From positions 8,246,001-8,310,000 of the forward strand of contig JASJZC010000001.1 of NCBI GenBank assembly GCA_037178855.1: 64,000 bases of DNA. The letters run 5' to 3'. The DNA comes from Oscheius sp. JU75 (lineage: Eukaryota; Nematoda; Chromadorea; Rhabditida; Rhabditidae). The notes beneath the pieces were generated by a model that ran no database searches, was not told the DNA's origin, and worked only from the letters and a program-made list of their open reading frames with translations. Positions 9,450 through 19,946 of the stretch are shown one piece after another; the stretch's first letter is position 1; the number at the start of each line of letters is the position of its first letter. Both the position numbers and the translations under genes were made by a program.

Positions 9450-11993
9450 TCACGAGCGGCGATCCAGTTGAGCTAGGGCGTACTCGACCAGGACATCGGC
9501 TACCCCCGTAGGGTTGGGAAAGGCTGAGGCCTGAACATCGCTCGTGAATATCAAGAAGACAGAAACACCAACCAGTTTAGCAGCCTCTGATGCATGTTTC
9601 TGTGCCAGACTACGAGCTTTTTGCATCCCATCCGACTCTAGGACAAGCTCCCGAGCCCTGTTTGGATCTCCTTCCTGACTGAACTTTCGCGCCATCAGTT
9701 CTTGGAGCTCTGAGGACTGTTGGGCTGCGAAAATAACGGGTGCTGTTGACAAGCCTAGAAGAGTCTCTCTGGATTTTTAGGTAGACTCACCCAATTTCAG
9801 ATCAGCTGCCACAGGTTTACCCATATCTGCTGCCGAGGAGACAAAGTCGAGCAAGTCATCCACGAGTTGGAAAGCTAGGCCGAGATGACGTCCGTACTCG
9901 GCGGCTTGGAACTGGAGGTCTTCCGAAGCTTCTATAAGCGTGTACTGTATGTATGAACTTGAACCAGGGTCTGTCTCTCCTCCAACCGTCTCATCGCGAG
10001 CAGCAAACAGCATGCAGCGGTCCCGGCCCTGACATTCGTCTCGGGACACGTTTGAAATTTTTTCTTTTTGAAACCCTTTCTATTAACGCTCTAGTTTCCT
10101 CCAAAACGTCATTTGACGACAATAATTCAAGTGATCCGGCTGTCGATAACCGTTGGAAAGACAGGAGGCTCTCACAGAGTTCGTGCCGGATCCTACTTTA
10201 TGGATGTCAGAATATGGCTTGGGGAAAACAATAGAGATCATGCTACACCGGTCTGTAGGATCTACTGATTCCACTGACGTTGTCATAGGAACTTCCTTCT
10301 GATGTGTTTGGACATGTTATGCATGGGGCGTGTAAAAATAACAAAAAGTGATGGGACGGTCAAAAGTAATCCTGGGATTGTAAAAGTGAAAAAGAGCCCT
10401 GTCAGTCCGTCTCACCTGCCAGTATAGCCACACTCCTGCAGCTGTTCGCGAAGAGACTAGCCGTCTTCTTGTAGGTCTTCTCCATGTAGTCGTCCAGTTG
10501 ACTGTCCACAGCTCCGTTCTTCGCCGTCATTTGCATAAACTCTCCCTGTAACTCTCTCTCATTTTTTGTGCAATCTCCTCTTCCCACCATGACAAGATCC
10601 TCTATGATCGTGGCCATCACCGAGATGACATTCGGTCTTCCTATCGAGCAAAGAACTTGTGTTGCTCGGGCCAAGATGAAATCACCCACTAGCACTGCCT
10701 GTATGGTTAGCTCGTAAGTGAATAGGACTCAGTAGTACCATTTTGTTGCCCCACAGGGCATTCACAGAAGCATTTCCGCGTCTCGTATCGGCCCCGTCAA
10801 TTACATCGTCGTGGACGAGACTCGCCGTGTGAATCATCTCACAAATCATTCCTATTTTGTACTGATTCACGGAGATGGCCTCCTCGCCGCATTCGAGTCT
10901 AGAAAGTACAACTTATTAAATGGGTCCGAAAGCCCTGAGTATCGGGAAAGTAGAAAAATTCACTCTGGATGTCAAAAACTGTCACTGGACGGTCACAAGG
11001 TCGGCTTGTTATTTGGGGATAAGATTCTCGTAAACCTGTCAACTTCTCACCTTGGGAGCTATTCCTATGTCTTTTTCTTCTCAAAACAGCATGTATCGGG
11101 TATCGAACCCGGATCCTTTGTTAGAATGACGTCATCTTACCAATACACCAACCTTTTGCTAAAACAATGAAGGCCTATAGCTTTGCTTTGAGACAAGTAA
11201 CCCCGAAATATTCTTACTCACAAGGGAATGTTGTTAGGTCAAGTTTGGCAAACAGAGGGGTGCCTTTCGATAGTCCTAACCATTAGGATTTCGGGGATAT
11301 AGTCTGCTCAGCTGAGATGTTGAAAAGACTAGAAACGATTTTCAAAACGAAATTGACGACGAGCGAGATCGAACCACTGCATCCTCGCGTTCAAGCCTCT
11401 TGTGTCTACAATCGGCCACGTTTTTCAGACACACAGAACGCAGTTAGTTTTTAGAACGAGAGATGCTAACAAAATTTCGTAATGACCCACCTGTTCTTCA
11501 TGTCACTCGGAGCTGCCAAATTGCAAGCATTTGCCACCAAAAGAGCCACACTCGGCCGAAACATTTTCCCACCCTGAATACTTTTTCTTCCATCGTCCTT
11601 TCTTATCCCCTACCTGATCAAAATAATACTTTGCCATCCGCTCCAAATTCTTCGTGAAATCTTCGCTAGTTGTCGGGAGTTGACTGGATGGCTTATAGAT
11701 TGTTGTTGGGGCAGGGACATCGTTGACAAACTGAGAGGCTATCTCTAGCTTGAAACTTACGAGGTTTTTGGCTTTTTTTTGAGATTACCTGCATTTCTTT
11801 GAGTCTGTCATTCACAAAACCGGGGACTGTCGTCTTTTTCCGTTGGAGACTCGGCGAAGAGAGACTTCTAAAGAGTTTTTGTATTTTTAGCTACAAAATG
11901 AGCACAAAAGTGATATTTTCACAATGTGTACCTGCTAAAATGCTTCGGGGATCTATTCTGGACTATTTTGGTCGCCACTCCTCGTCCCAACAT
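9450..11993 (-). CDS. PDSS1: All-trans polyprenyl diphosphate synthase subunit 1 (CoQ side chain)
   Basis: Mitochondrial prenyltransferase that makes the polyprenyl tail of ubiquinone. Ten exons fit: 11932-11993, 11789-11867, 11614-11748, 11491-11573, 10739-10898, 10588-10698, 10416-10545, 9791-9931, 9573-9754 and 9450-9530. The start gives a basic, Ser/Arg-rich presequence. Motifs in order: MAKYYFDQGGKMFRP, the first Asp-rich motif in HTASLVHDDVIDGADTRRG, EDLVMGEFMQM, EKTYKKTASLFANSC, the second Asp-rich motif FQLVDDLLDF, GKPVAADLKLG, and a C-terminal ALAQLDRRS. Introns of 36 and 42 nt (9755-9790 and 10546-10587) read nearly open but break the family alignment. The 0.6-kb intron after exon 4 carries tRNA-like sequences. 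TTTTCAG ends 10 nt before the ATG. Confidence 0.93.
11089..11160 (-). repeat. tRNA-like element, family A (Gln-tRNA-like D-arm)
   Basis: On the minus strand TTGGTGTATTGGTAAG (A-box/D-arm) is followed by GGATCCGGGTTCGATACCCG (T-arm with B box; four-base stem intact). The anticodon arm does not pair and contains the palindrome TGACGTCA, and the ends do not form an acceptor stem. It lies in an intron of PDSS1. The D-arm matches elements at 30633 and 31629. Confidence 0.6.
11355..11410 (-). repeat. Weak tRNA-like T-arm remnant
   Basis: The minus strand holds AGTGGTTCGATCTCGC, which resembles a T-arm/B box, preceded by GAGGCTTGAACGCGAGGATGC. No D-arm is convincing. It sits in the same PDSS1 intron as the element at 11089-11160 and may be a decayed relative. 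Confidence 0.25.
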
Positions 11994-12439
11994 GCTCTCC
12001 CACCTGAAAAGACCCGTTTAATCGTCTCTTTCTCAAAGGAATCTTTCCAGACCGACCAGACAGCTGTTTTTCGAGCAGAAATGAACACAGATTACGACAA
12101 TAAACTTTATTAAAGACTGCATTCAACACAGATTTCCCTATTGCACAAATCACAGTCGAAATTCGGGTCGTCGAATACATTCAGATAGGGGTCCCAGCAG
12201 GAAAAAAGAGTGAAAATAGACGCGTAAAACGGACTAGGAGGTGAAAAGGAAATGGAGAACTCACACAGTATTATAAAGCAAAAGATGAGCAAGAAAATCG
12301 GGCTGTTTTTTGTTGGAAGGGCGAGACTAGAAAGTGCGAAAAAGCGGATCGGACATGGCCTCACGAAGAAGAAGGGGGGAGGGAGAAAATACAGAAAAAA
12401 TACCCATAAATACCGGCGTAGGGAACTCTGTCGGCTTCT
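11994..12439. other. Intergenic between ERp44 and PDSS1
   Basis: Spacer holding the ERp44 3' UTR and the PDSS1 upstream region. A purine-rich run (GAAGAAGAAGGGGGGAGGGAG) at about 12365-12390 is the only conspicuous composition. No gene is seen. Confidence 0.4.
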
Positions 12440-14870
12440 TTACAGCTCGTCCTTGTCGAGGATCGTGTAGCGATTGTGGGAGGGCTTCAGCTTCTCGAAA
12501 GCACTGACTGGGGGCTGCGTGTTGCCGGGCTGAAAAGTAGAAACATGGGTGGCGAAAGAGGTCCGAAAGGCAGGGGAAAGTCAGGTGACCGGCGACAATG
12601 AAATTGACTGTACTTTGATCGATTCGGCGCCATCTCATTGTTGCCTTTGATTCGTTTTTCAAAACTTCGGGGACGGTAATGAGTGTCACGAATAGGCGCT
12701 GGCCACCGAGCCCGTGTAAGCAGTGTGCATTTTTAGAGGCAGATGAACACTTTGGCTCCCAATAGAACATAAGCTAGCTACGCTACGCCAAGTTTATGTT
12801 AAAAATAGGTTTTTACTCCCTTGCGTAAGAAATACGCAATTACGTATTCGCATTTTCCGGGATTGAGACGATTTTTCTGACTTCCTGATGTTCAGCAAAA
12901 TTGTAGCCCGTATTCTACTCTACAAATTTGCAAGAAAACGCGAACACGTAATTGCGTTTTTCTTATGTAAGAGAGTGCTTATATTAGAAGAAATACGGTA
13001 GTCTGTTCAAGAACGGGGTTACCTGACGGCATACCGTAGAATTTGTGCTCGAGGGATCTGCCGCTCAAGTCCTTACACTTTTGGCAGCGGATTTTACCAG
13101 AAGGGAAAGGACTGGCTAAACGGGTCACGCGAGGAAAAATCCTACCGTATACCGCCGAAGAAAAAACTAGCCCATTCCTTAACAGACTATACCATGTTTT
13201 CTTTGTTAGTTGGGTTACACCCGAAAATGTGCCTTACTGGCGCGCGCGCAAACACTGCCACGGGCCCGGTGTCCAGCCCTAGTCATGAAAATGAGAGCGT
13301 ATGGTTATGTTCATCTTTCTTATGCTATAACGTAAAAAAAAAGCCTACCACTTGCTGCTGGACCGGATCTGGGCCATGATGGAACTCTCTGTGCAATTTG
13401 CCACTCTCCAGATCAAGAACAAACTGGTGAAGCTTGCCGGGAGTGCTGGAAAGAGTTTCTTTTCGCAAATTGCAAATGGAGAACTGACCTGAGGTCGTTG
13501 AAATGACTGAAGAGGTACATATGACGGAAGGAGTCGATGGCAATCACGGGCAGATCGGCCTCTGACTTGCCAAGATGATGAAGAGGATGGGCAAACTTCT
13601 TCCCATCAGCCACCAGGCAGTTGACGACGCCTAGATTTAGACGAAATCGCTTGGCAAGTACGAAAAAAAAACCAACCTTTCTTGTCGGGGATATCTCTCA
13701 TGACGGCCTCGGAGAAGGCCTTCTCGCTCGTCTTGTCGTCGGGATGCTTGAAGAGGATCAGGAATGGGACTCCTTCCTCCGTGAGCTCCTCAGCATTCTC
13801 GAAAGTGATCTCACGAATTAGAGGAATGCATTTGTCGGCCAGCCAGGCCTTGGAGAAGTCGAAATTGGACAAATCGCCGGTGTAACGCTGCTCCTCGTGT
13901 CCATCCTGGAACGGGACTTTCAACTCTTGTCGGAAATGGTTTTGTAATCTTTTCAACCTTTCCTTTAGCCACTATCGCTCAAACTTGTTGCAAAATACCG
14001 GGAAAACCATTTGACTGAACACTGAATGAATATCTCAAGTCATTTTTTGAAAAGCGCAGTTTTCGAGCCAAAAAATAGACTCACACCAGAGGGCTTGAAC
14101 GAGACGACAGGTCCTTGAGCGGTCTGCCCAGCAAAACCGGCTCCTGTTCCGACGAAAAAGGTGCAGTCTTCGCGCAGCATAGACGCGATCTGAAGAAGTT
14201 TTTGATCTCTGCCGCAGCGGGATTCTTACTTTGACGAAATTGTCGTAGCCGGGACCGCTGAGAGCGGGGAAGAGACCGACCACGCTGCGCTTCGAGCTGT
14301 CAATCTTCTGCTGCAGGGCCTGGGGTGAGTCGACGACGTGAATTTGGAATTCGAGCTGCTTCTTGATATAGTCTGTCAGAGCCTCGGCCGATCGCTGGCT
14401 TCTAAATTGGTCTACTTGAAAAGACCAATGAAAAGAGGCTACCTGTACTCCTTCTTGTTCATCTCTCCATTCCTGAACAGCTTCAGGGTTGGGTACTTGT
14501 TGACGCGGAACTTCGATGCAATGTTTGCTAAAAAAAATTAGTTTTTGTAGAGCTTCAAGGCTAAGAAGAACTCACGCTGTCTGTCGGCGTCGACAGAAGC
14601 CCAGGCTACCTTGCCCTGAGGGTAGTCTTTGAAGTTTTCACTGGCCTGCGCGTAGATCGGCTTCAGCTGCTGCGAGAAGCGGCACCAGTCAGCGTAGAAG
14701 TTCACGAAGACGATTTCGTTCTCATCTAAAATAATTCGGGATATTTTTTGAAGAAAAAAAGGATGAGACTCACGCAAAATCTTGTCCAGGTTTCCGTCGT
14801 CCAGTGGCACGACATTGGCGCTGACGAGCTGGAGCAAAAGAGCCACGGCCGGAAGGAGCAATGTCCTCAT
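12440..14870 (-). CDS. ERP44: Endoplasmic reticulum protein 44 (thioredoxin-family chaperone)
   Basis: PDI-family chaperone that retains partly folded, thiol-exposing cargo and Ero1 in the early secretory pathway. The start encodes a signal peptide (MRTLLLPAVALLLQLVSA). The first thioredoxin domain carries VFVNFYADWCRFSQQLKP: a CRFS site with one catalytic Cys, which is diagnostic of ERp44. Then follow KYPTLKLFRNGEMNKKEYR, two more thioredoxin-like domains (VPFLILFKHPDDKTSEKAF, FSHFNDLR), SGKLHREFHHG, and a last exon at about 12440-12532 encoding PPVSAFEKLKPSHNRYTILDKDEL with a canonical KDEL retrieval signal. The penultimate intron, about 0.8 kb, is long for this window and holds an inverted repeat. 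TTTTTCAG ends 16 nt before the ATG. Confidence 0.93.
12816..12975. repeat. Fold-back element in the ERp44 intron
   Basis: Arms 12816-12857 and 12934-12975 are 42-nt inverted repeats with about six mismatches (shared core TACGTAATTGCGTATTTCTT-like, reverse complemented), separated by 76 nt. The transcript could form a long hairpin. No coding content or clear target-site duplication is visible. It may be a MITE remnant or a structured intronic RNA. Confidence 0.7.
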
Positions 14871-16076
14871 TTTGGGAGGTAACCACCTGAAAAATATGGG
14901 GATAGGAAGGATACGTAGAATAAGAGTCATTTATTTGTCAAGTGGAGGCCGACTGGTCAAATAAAACGTACTGGACACGAAAAATAGGATTTTCCAAGTT
15001 TTCTAGCGAAATTCGGGAGATAATTACGTAAAAATGAAAAAAATTGTAAGAGAATGCATGAAACCTGGTGATGTGCACTTTACAACGAGCTGTCGTGTGC
15101 ATGCACGCAGCCCTGGGAGATTTCTCAATAGAGAACTGATGATTTTTGTTGTTTTCCATTTAAACGAGACGAAGAGTAGCGGAAAACAGCAAAAAAAACA
15201 AAATGTAAAACGAGTCTATGAAGATCGAACACCTCAAAAAGGAATTGAGATTACGGAGCAATCGATTTTTGAGCAAATTGGTCATGTGCTCTCAACTTTA
15301 GTAATCATGTTGAAGAGGACTTGGAAATAGAACAAAAAAGGTAATTAAACGCTTCAAAGTATGAAAGAATCCTCAATTTCTTTGCTCTTCAATTCTAGAC
15401 GTGGACTTGGAGTCTACTGTAAAATTCGAGCAAGCTTACGGCAGGCGGGCAACATTTTTGAGCATTCAAAGCATTATAAATCGATTTTTCGATTAGGACA
15501 ATGGGGAAAATGGAACGAAAGGCGAATATAATGATTGCAGAACGGCTACATCGAGTTTTTTTTTATGGGTGAAACAGCGAAAAGAAGTAACTTTTTTGAG
15601 GAAGATTTACGATCTATCTTAAGAAGAAATATGTTTGCTAGATCTGAATTACAGTAAAGCAGATGAAATTCTTACAAAATGTAGTACTCGGATGGTTTTC
15701 TTCAATTTCTTTTCTTTCTTTTAACTTAGAATACTAAGTTTGTTATGCTACTACGCCCCTATATATTATATCCTGCGCTTTAAACAGCTAGAAACGAGGA
15801 GAAGAAAAGAAAAATTAAGGCTAAAGAGAAATGAACGTAACCAGTTTCTGCAATTTCCAGTTTGAATATTGTCAATCTAAAAATGCGCGGCAATTCAAAA
15901 GCTAGAAACTACTTGCTCGATCTTCCAACGCAGTTTGAGTTTTTACACTGCAATGCTCTGATTTTTTGCTAGCCGTAAGCTTGGCAGTTCCGACGAAGAA
16001 AAGTCGAGATAAGATAAGTTTGAAGACATGATACGAATTATTCATTGTTGACCGTGTGGACAAGAGAACCATGGAT
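14871..16076. other. Intergenic 1.2 kb, AT-rich
   Basis: Spacer between the upstream side of ERp44 and the 3' end of the first GST. Very AT-rich with many A runs. One open frame on the plus strand (15034-15330) has simple, Lys-rich composition and no family resemblance, so it is not called. Confidence 0.4.
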
Positions 16077-17058
16077 TTAAATATGTCCATTAGCAGTGAA
16101 AGGCGTCTTGTCAGCAGCTCTCTTCTTAAAGTACTCCTGAAGCTTCGGGCGCTGAGAGAATCGCTGGTGAAAGGCCTTCAGTAGAGGAACAGTGTCCAGA
16201 TTCTTAGCGTTGCTCGCCAGAGCCAAATCCAGCTCCTCATAGAGGACATAATCGGCGAACGAGATCTTCTCGCCGAGAATGAATCCCTTGCCTTCATTGT
16301 GCTTGGCCAACAGCTTCTCGAGCTTCTGCAGCTCCGTGGGATAGCCTTCCTTGTCGAACTCTTCCTTCTTCTCCTGAAAAGGGTCAGTTCTGAGGGTCGG
16401 AGAGGGGCTGTCTCTATCTCTCTTCGTCTGTGATACTCACCCAGGCTCCATAGGCCATTCGATTGAAGAAAGTGCGCATGTCACGAATGGAATCGAAGAA
16501 GACATCGAGGAAAGTACGGTCACATTCGGTCTCTCCGTATAGGCCTGAAAAGGGTACTTGGGAAGTTTCTACACAATCGTAGGGCTTGGTTTACTGTTTT
16601 GTTATTCACACCAACACTGTTCTGAGCCCTTATCTTTGAAATCTCTACTGATTAGATAATGTTTACTCGTTGGCACGGCCTTGTTTACCAGCGGCGACCA
16701 AGGTCAAATCAATAGAAAAGGAGAGAGCAGCCTTTTCAAAATGAACTTACCATGGGTACGGGCCAGATGTCTCAGGATGGCTCCAGTCTGAGGAATCGTT
16801 TTCTCTCCCTCGACGAGGACGGGCATCTGTCCCAAAGGCTGAAACCAATTGGTTTACAAGATTCTTCTAGAAGACCTACCATCTCAGCCTTGAGCTTGGG
16901 CCAATCCGCTCCCTCGATTCTCTCATCGACGAACTCGATGGCATTGTCGATGAGCAGAGTGCGGATGTATTCTCCGTATCCTAAAGCTCTATTCATAACA
17001 GAAACTTGGGGGAAAGAGACTGACCACGGACGTTGAAGTAGGTGAGCTTGAGAACCAT
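16077..17058 (-). CDS. Sigma-class glutathione S-transferase (first copy)
   Basis: Glutathione S-transferase of the sigma/prostaglandin-synthase-like group typical of nematodes; conjugates glutathione to electrophiles in the cytosol. Five exons: 17025-17058, 16880-16980, 16751-16838, 16441-16544 and 16077-16373, giving 207 aa, the usual family length. The N-terminal thioredoxin fold starts MVLKLTYFNVRGYGEYIRTLL with the catalytic Tyr at position 7. PLGQMPVLVEGEKTIPQTGAILRHLAR holds the cis-Pro and the glutathione-binding Gln-Thr/Ser. The all-alpha domain includes GKGFILGEKISFADYVLYEEL (N-capping box). It is a close paralogue of the plus-strand GST at 23368-24757, with one extra intron after codon 11. 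Confidence 0.92.
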
Positions 17059-17347
17059 GTTTCTGCTGTTTGGGAACGGACTGAGGTTGGCAAGGGGCGG
17101 AGCTCTAAAGACGCCGACCATGGTCAGAGATCAACATCGAATTGTCAGCATGCTTACAATTGGGGAAAAGCGATAATACGCGTGCAGTATTAGGAAATGT
17201 CTTGAAGATTAGACAAAGGAGCAAGAGTACATGGGAAACGGGTCAGATTCTAATGAACTACATAAAAGCCATTGTCTCAAAGTTTCTAGAGATGTTTCTA
17301 GAGATGTCGGCAACGATGATCGCGGGTCCCTTCTGCTCACCCTCCAC

Positions 17348-17830
17348 TTAACCCAGAGTTTTGTCGAAATCCTTCATATCCAGTGGACGAAACGTGTCGC
17401 GGGTCTTCAGTAGCCAGTCGTGGCTCGCACGGTCCCCCCAGCCAGAGAGCCCTTGTTAATTCCCTTACAGAACTCTTTCAGCACGTCGTAATCTTCGTCG
17501 CAGGGTCGAATTCAGACTCGTAGACGGTCTTCTTACCATTGAAGAAAACAAAACGGATGGGCTGGAGGGCTTCCGCAGGACTGACGAGGGTAGAATAACT
17601 GCCGAGAGTCCTCGGATCGGCCGTCAGCTGATAGATGTAGTGAAATCTGCCATCCGGACGACGGGTACATTCCAGCTTGAGGATCCAGCACCCTCAACGG
17701 TCCCAAAATCTACGGAGAGACCATGTCCTGGTAGTCCTCCGTACTCAGACCGGTGCCCGACAACGGGCACCGACCGTCTGGACAAGTGGAGTCGTGGTAG
17801 AGTGACTTCTGCTCACGATTAATTAGCAAT
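17348..17830 (-). pseudogene. Frame-broken gene remnant of unknown family
   Basis: Protein-like sequence on the minus strand spreads over all three frames and becomes one continuous product only if single bases are missing at four places, all at short G/C runs (plus-strand about 17713-17715, 17691-17693, 17501-17504 and 17434-17439). Segments in order: SLYHDSTCPDGRCPLSG...EDYQDMVSP; VDFGTVEG; WILKLECTRRPDGRFHYIYQL...PIRFVFFNGKKTVYESEF; DEDYDVLKEFCKGINKG; SHDWLLKTRDTFRPLDMKDF, ending in a TAA at 17348-17350. I do not recognise the family and found no start. It may be a young pseudogene or an assembly with homopolymer errors; the neighbouring genes show no such breaks. Confidence 0.55.
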
Positions 17831-17913
17831 CAATTGAGGTTTTCGAAGCAAACTTTCCAGTTCTAATTTCTTCAAAAAGAAAAGAAGTTCGGGCTACCGA
17901 GGACAATTGTGCC

Positions 17914-19641
17914 ATGCTATTCACCATGCGAGCTGCTGCTTCTCGTCTTCTCCAATTGACTCCGGGTTGTTTCTGTCAGCTGAATCGAGGTAAGTCACAT
18001 CACACAGAGGGACCAAGTGTGAATTACAGGAATGCGGATCATGACGCCTCCCCATTCGCTGAACAGAAGTGGACGTGGTCGTCTGCTTCGAAAAGGCGAA
18101 GATCGTCTCTCCCACCTGCCACCATCTGCTGTAATGCCCCACGGATTCGAAGATGAAGATGAGCTGCCTCCTCTGACTATTCCCTACCCGAAGGAAATCG
18201 TCGCCTATCTGGATGAGTACGTGATCGGACAGAATCTGGCCAAGAAGTCGCTGGCTGTAGGCGTTTACGAGCACTATAAACGTGTCGAATACAACACTCG
18301 AAGTCGAGAGACTCAGCTGATTCGGAAACTCCTCCACATTGGAAATGTTCGAGAGGGTAGGAACCATGCGAGGGGAGAGAGAAACCTGAAGAAGAAGCCT
18401 CTTTCCGGCTTCGAACTGTTCCCAAATCCGGAAGACGACATCCAGATGGACAAGTCGAACATCGTCCTTCTCGGCCCGTCCGGATCCGGTAAAACCTACC
18501 TGACTACTCGACTCGCCAAGGCCCTGAATGTCCCGATAGCTCTCTGCGACTGCACGACGCTGACCCAGGCCGGATACGTGGGAGATGACGTGGAAAGTGT
18601 TATCCAGAAGCTTTTGGTCAATGCTGAAGGCGACTTGAAGGCTGTCCAGCGCGGAATTGTCTTCTTAGACGAATTCGACAAGATTTATACCTCGTCGGAC
18701 CCGACTCACACGGCCGGAAATCGCGATGTTGGTGGACGTGGCGTTCAGCAGGCACTTTTGAAGCTCGTCGAGGGATCCAAGTGCCTCGTGAAGAACCCGT
18801 TGGCATCGAATCAGAAGGTAAACCACTGGGAGAGTCACAGACTGGACTAGAGTTAGAGAGAAGACACTTCACCGGGTATGTCGAGAGCGTCCAGTACAAG
18901 AAGTAGCACAAAGACATGGGTGGGAGTATGGAACCAATAGTCTGGAAAACTAACCGAACGGTAGTCAACATCACAAGGACAGGCACCACAGAAAGTACAC
19001 AATTTCAGATCGAAATCGACACGACGAATATCCTTTTCATCGCTTCGGGAGCCTTTGCCGGTTTGGACAGACTCGTGGCACGGCGTCTCAACCAGCGCAG
19101 TCTCGGCTTCACCAGTCCCGCTGCCTGCTTCTCTTCGAACCCGACCCACACGAATCTGTTCGAAGCTCTGACTGGCAAAGATGAGGTGGAAGCAGCCGCT
19201 GCACGTAATCGTCTTCTGGCCGAAGTCGACCAAAACGACCTAATCTCTTTCGGCATGGTTCCCGAGCTCGTTGGCCGCTTTCCTGTCCTAGTAGCGTTCG
19301 ATCAGCTCGATGAGCGTTGTCTTCTCGAGGTCCTGACTCGTCCGAGGAACAATCTGATCGCCCAGGCTCGTGCTCTGCTAGCCGACGACGACATCGAGCT
19401 CGAGATCACCGACTGCGCTCTGGCCGAGATGTCCCGAATCGCCGTGAAGAGGAAGACTGGAGCCAGAGCTCTGCGCTCAATCCTGGAGAGGGCTCTTCTG
19501 GCGGCCAAGTACGAATGTCCTGGAGAGCCGGGGCACGTTCGCATCACGGCAGCTGTCATTCGTGGAGAGGAGCCCTACGAGAGAAGACAGAAGAAGCCGA
19601 TCAAGGCCAAGATCGATAACAATCTGACAAGAAATGAATAG
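17914..19641 (+). CDS. CLPX: Mitochondrial ATP-dependent Clp unfoldase ClpX
   Basis: Hexameric AAA+ unfoldase of the mitochondrial matrix that feeds ClpP and activates enzymes such as ALA synthase. Three exons: 17914-17989, 18030-18817 and 19009-19641, 498 aa (human 633). Motifs: [24 protein letters not shown], Walker [29 protein letters not shown], Walker [27 protein letters not shown] (family Glu at VGGEGV is Arg here), [33 protein letters not shown] and sensor 2 KTGARALRS. The Cys4 zinc-binding domain normally near the N-terminus is absent; a short basic presequence leads directly to the AAA+ core. The ATG at 17914 lacks an acceptor-like context. Confidence 0.93.
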
Positions 19642-19946
19642 ACTTTGAGAGCTTTCTTTCAGTACTGTTTAGCAAAGTTTCAGCTTCTTGGAATGTTCAG
19701 TTTGACGAAGAATTAGTCAGCGACTGCTGACATTTTGTATTGGGCTTCTTCTTCGTCCCCATTCAGTATTCTGACTGTGAGAAAGTAAAGTATGTGGGGG
19801 TGTGGCCACAGGTGGTCCTTTCCTCCTGGCCCGTCTCCCCGTTCTGTTGCGGCTGCCAACACAGAGTAAGCGCCGAGCGAGAGACAAGAGAGAGCGTTGA
19901 CCCCTTCGCCCGTTTCTTTACACTTCCGTGGGGGCATCGATCGCTC
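19642..19946. other. Intergenic, likely promoter of the LRR gene
   Basis: 305 bp between the ClpX stop and the LRR protein start. No reading frame is convincing. It must hold the ClpX 3' end and the promoter of the downstream gene, but I see no clear TATA box. Confidence 0.4.
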
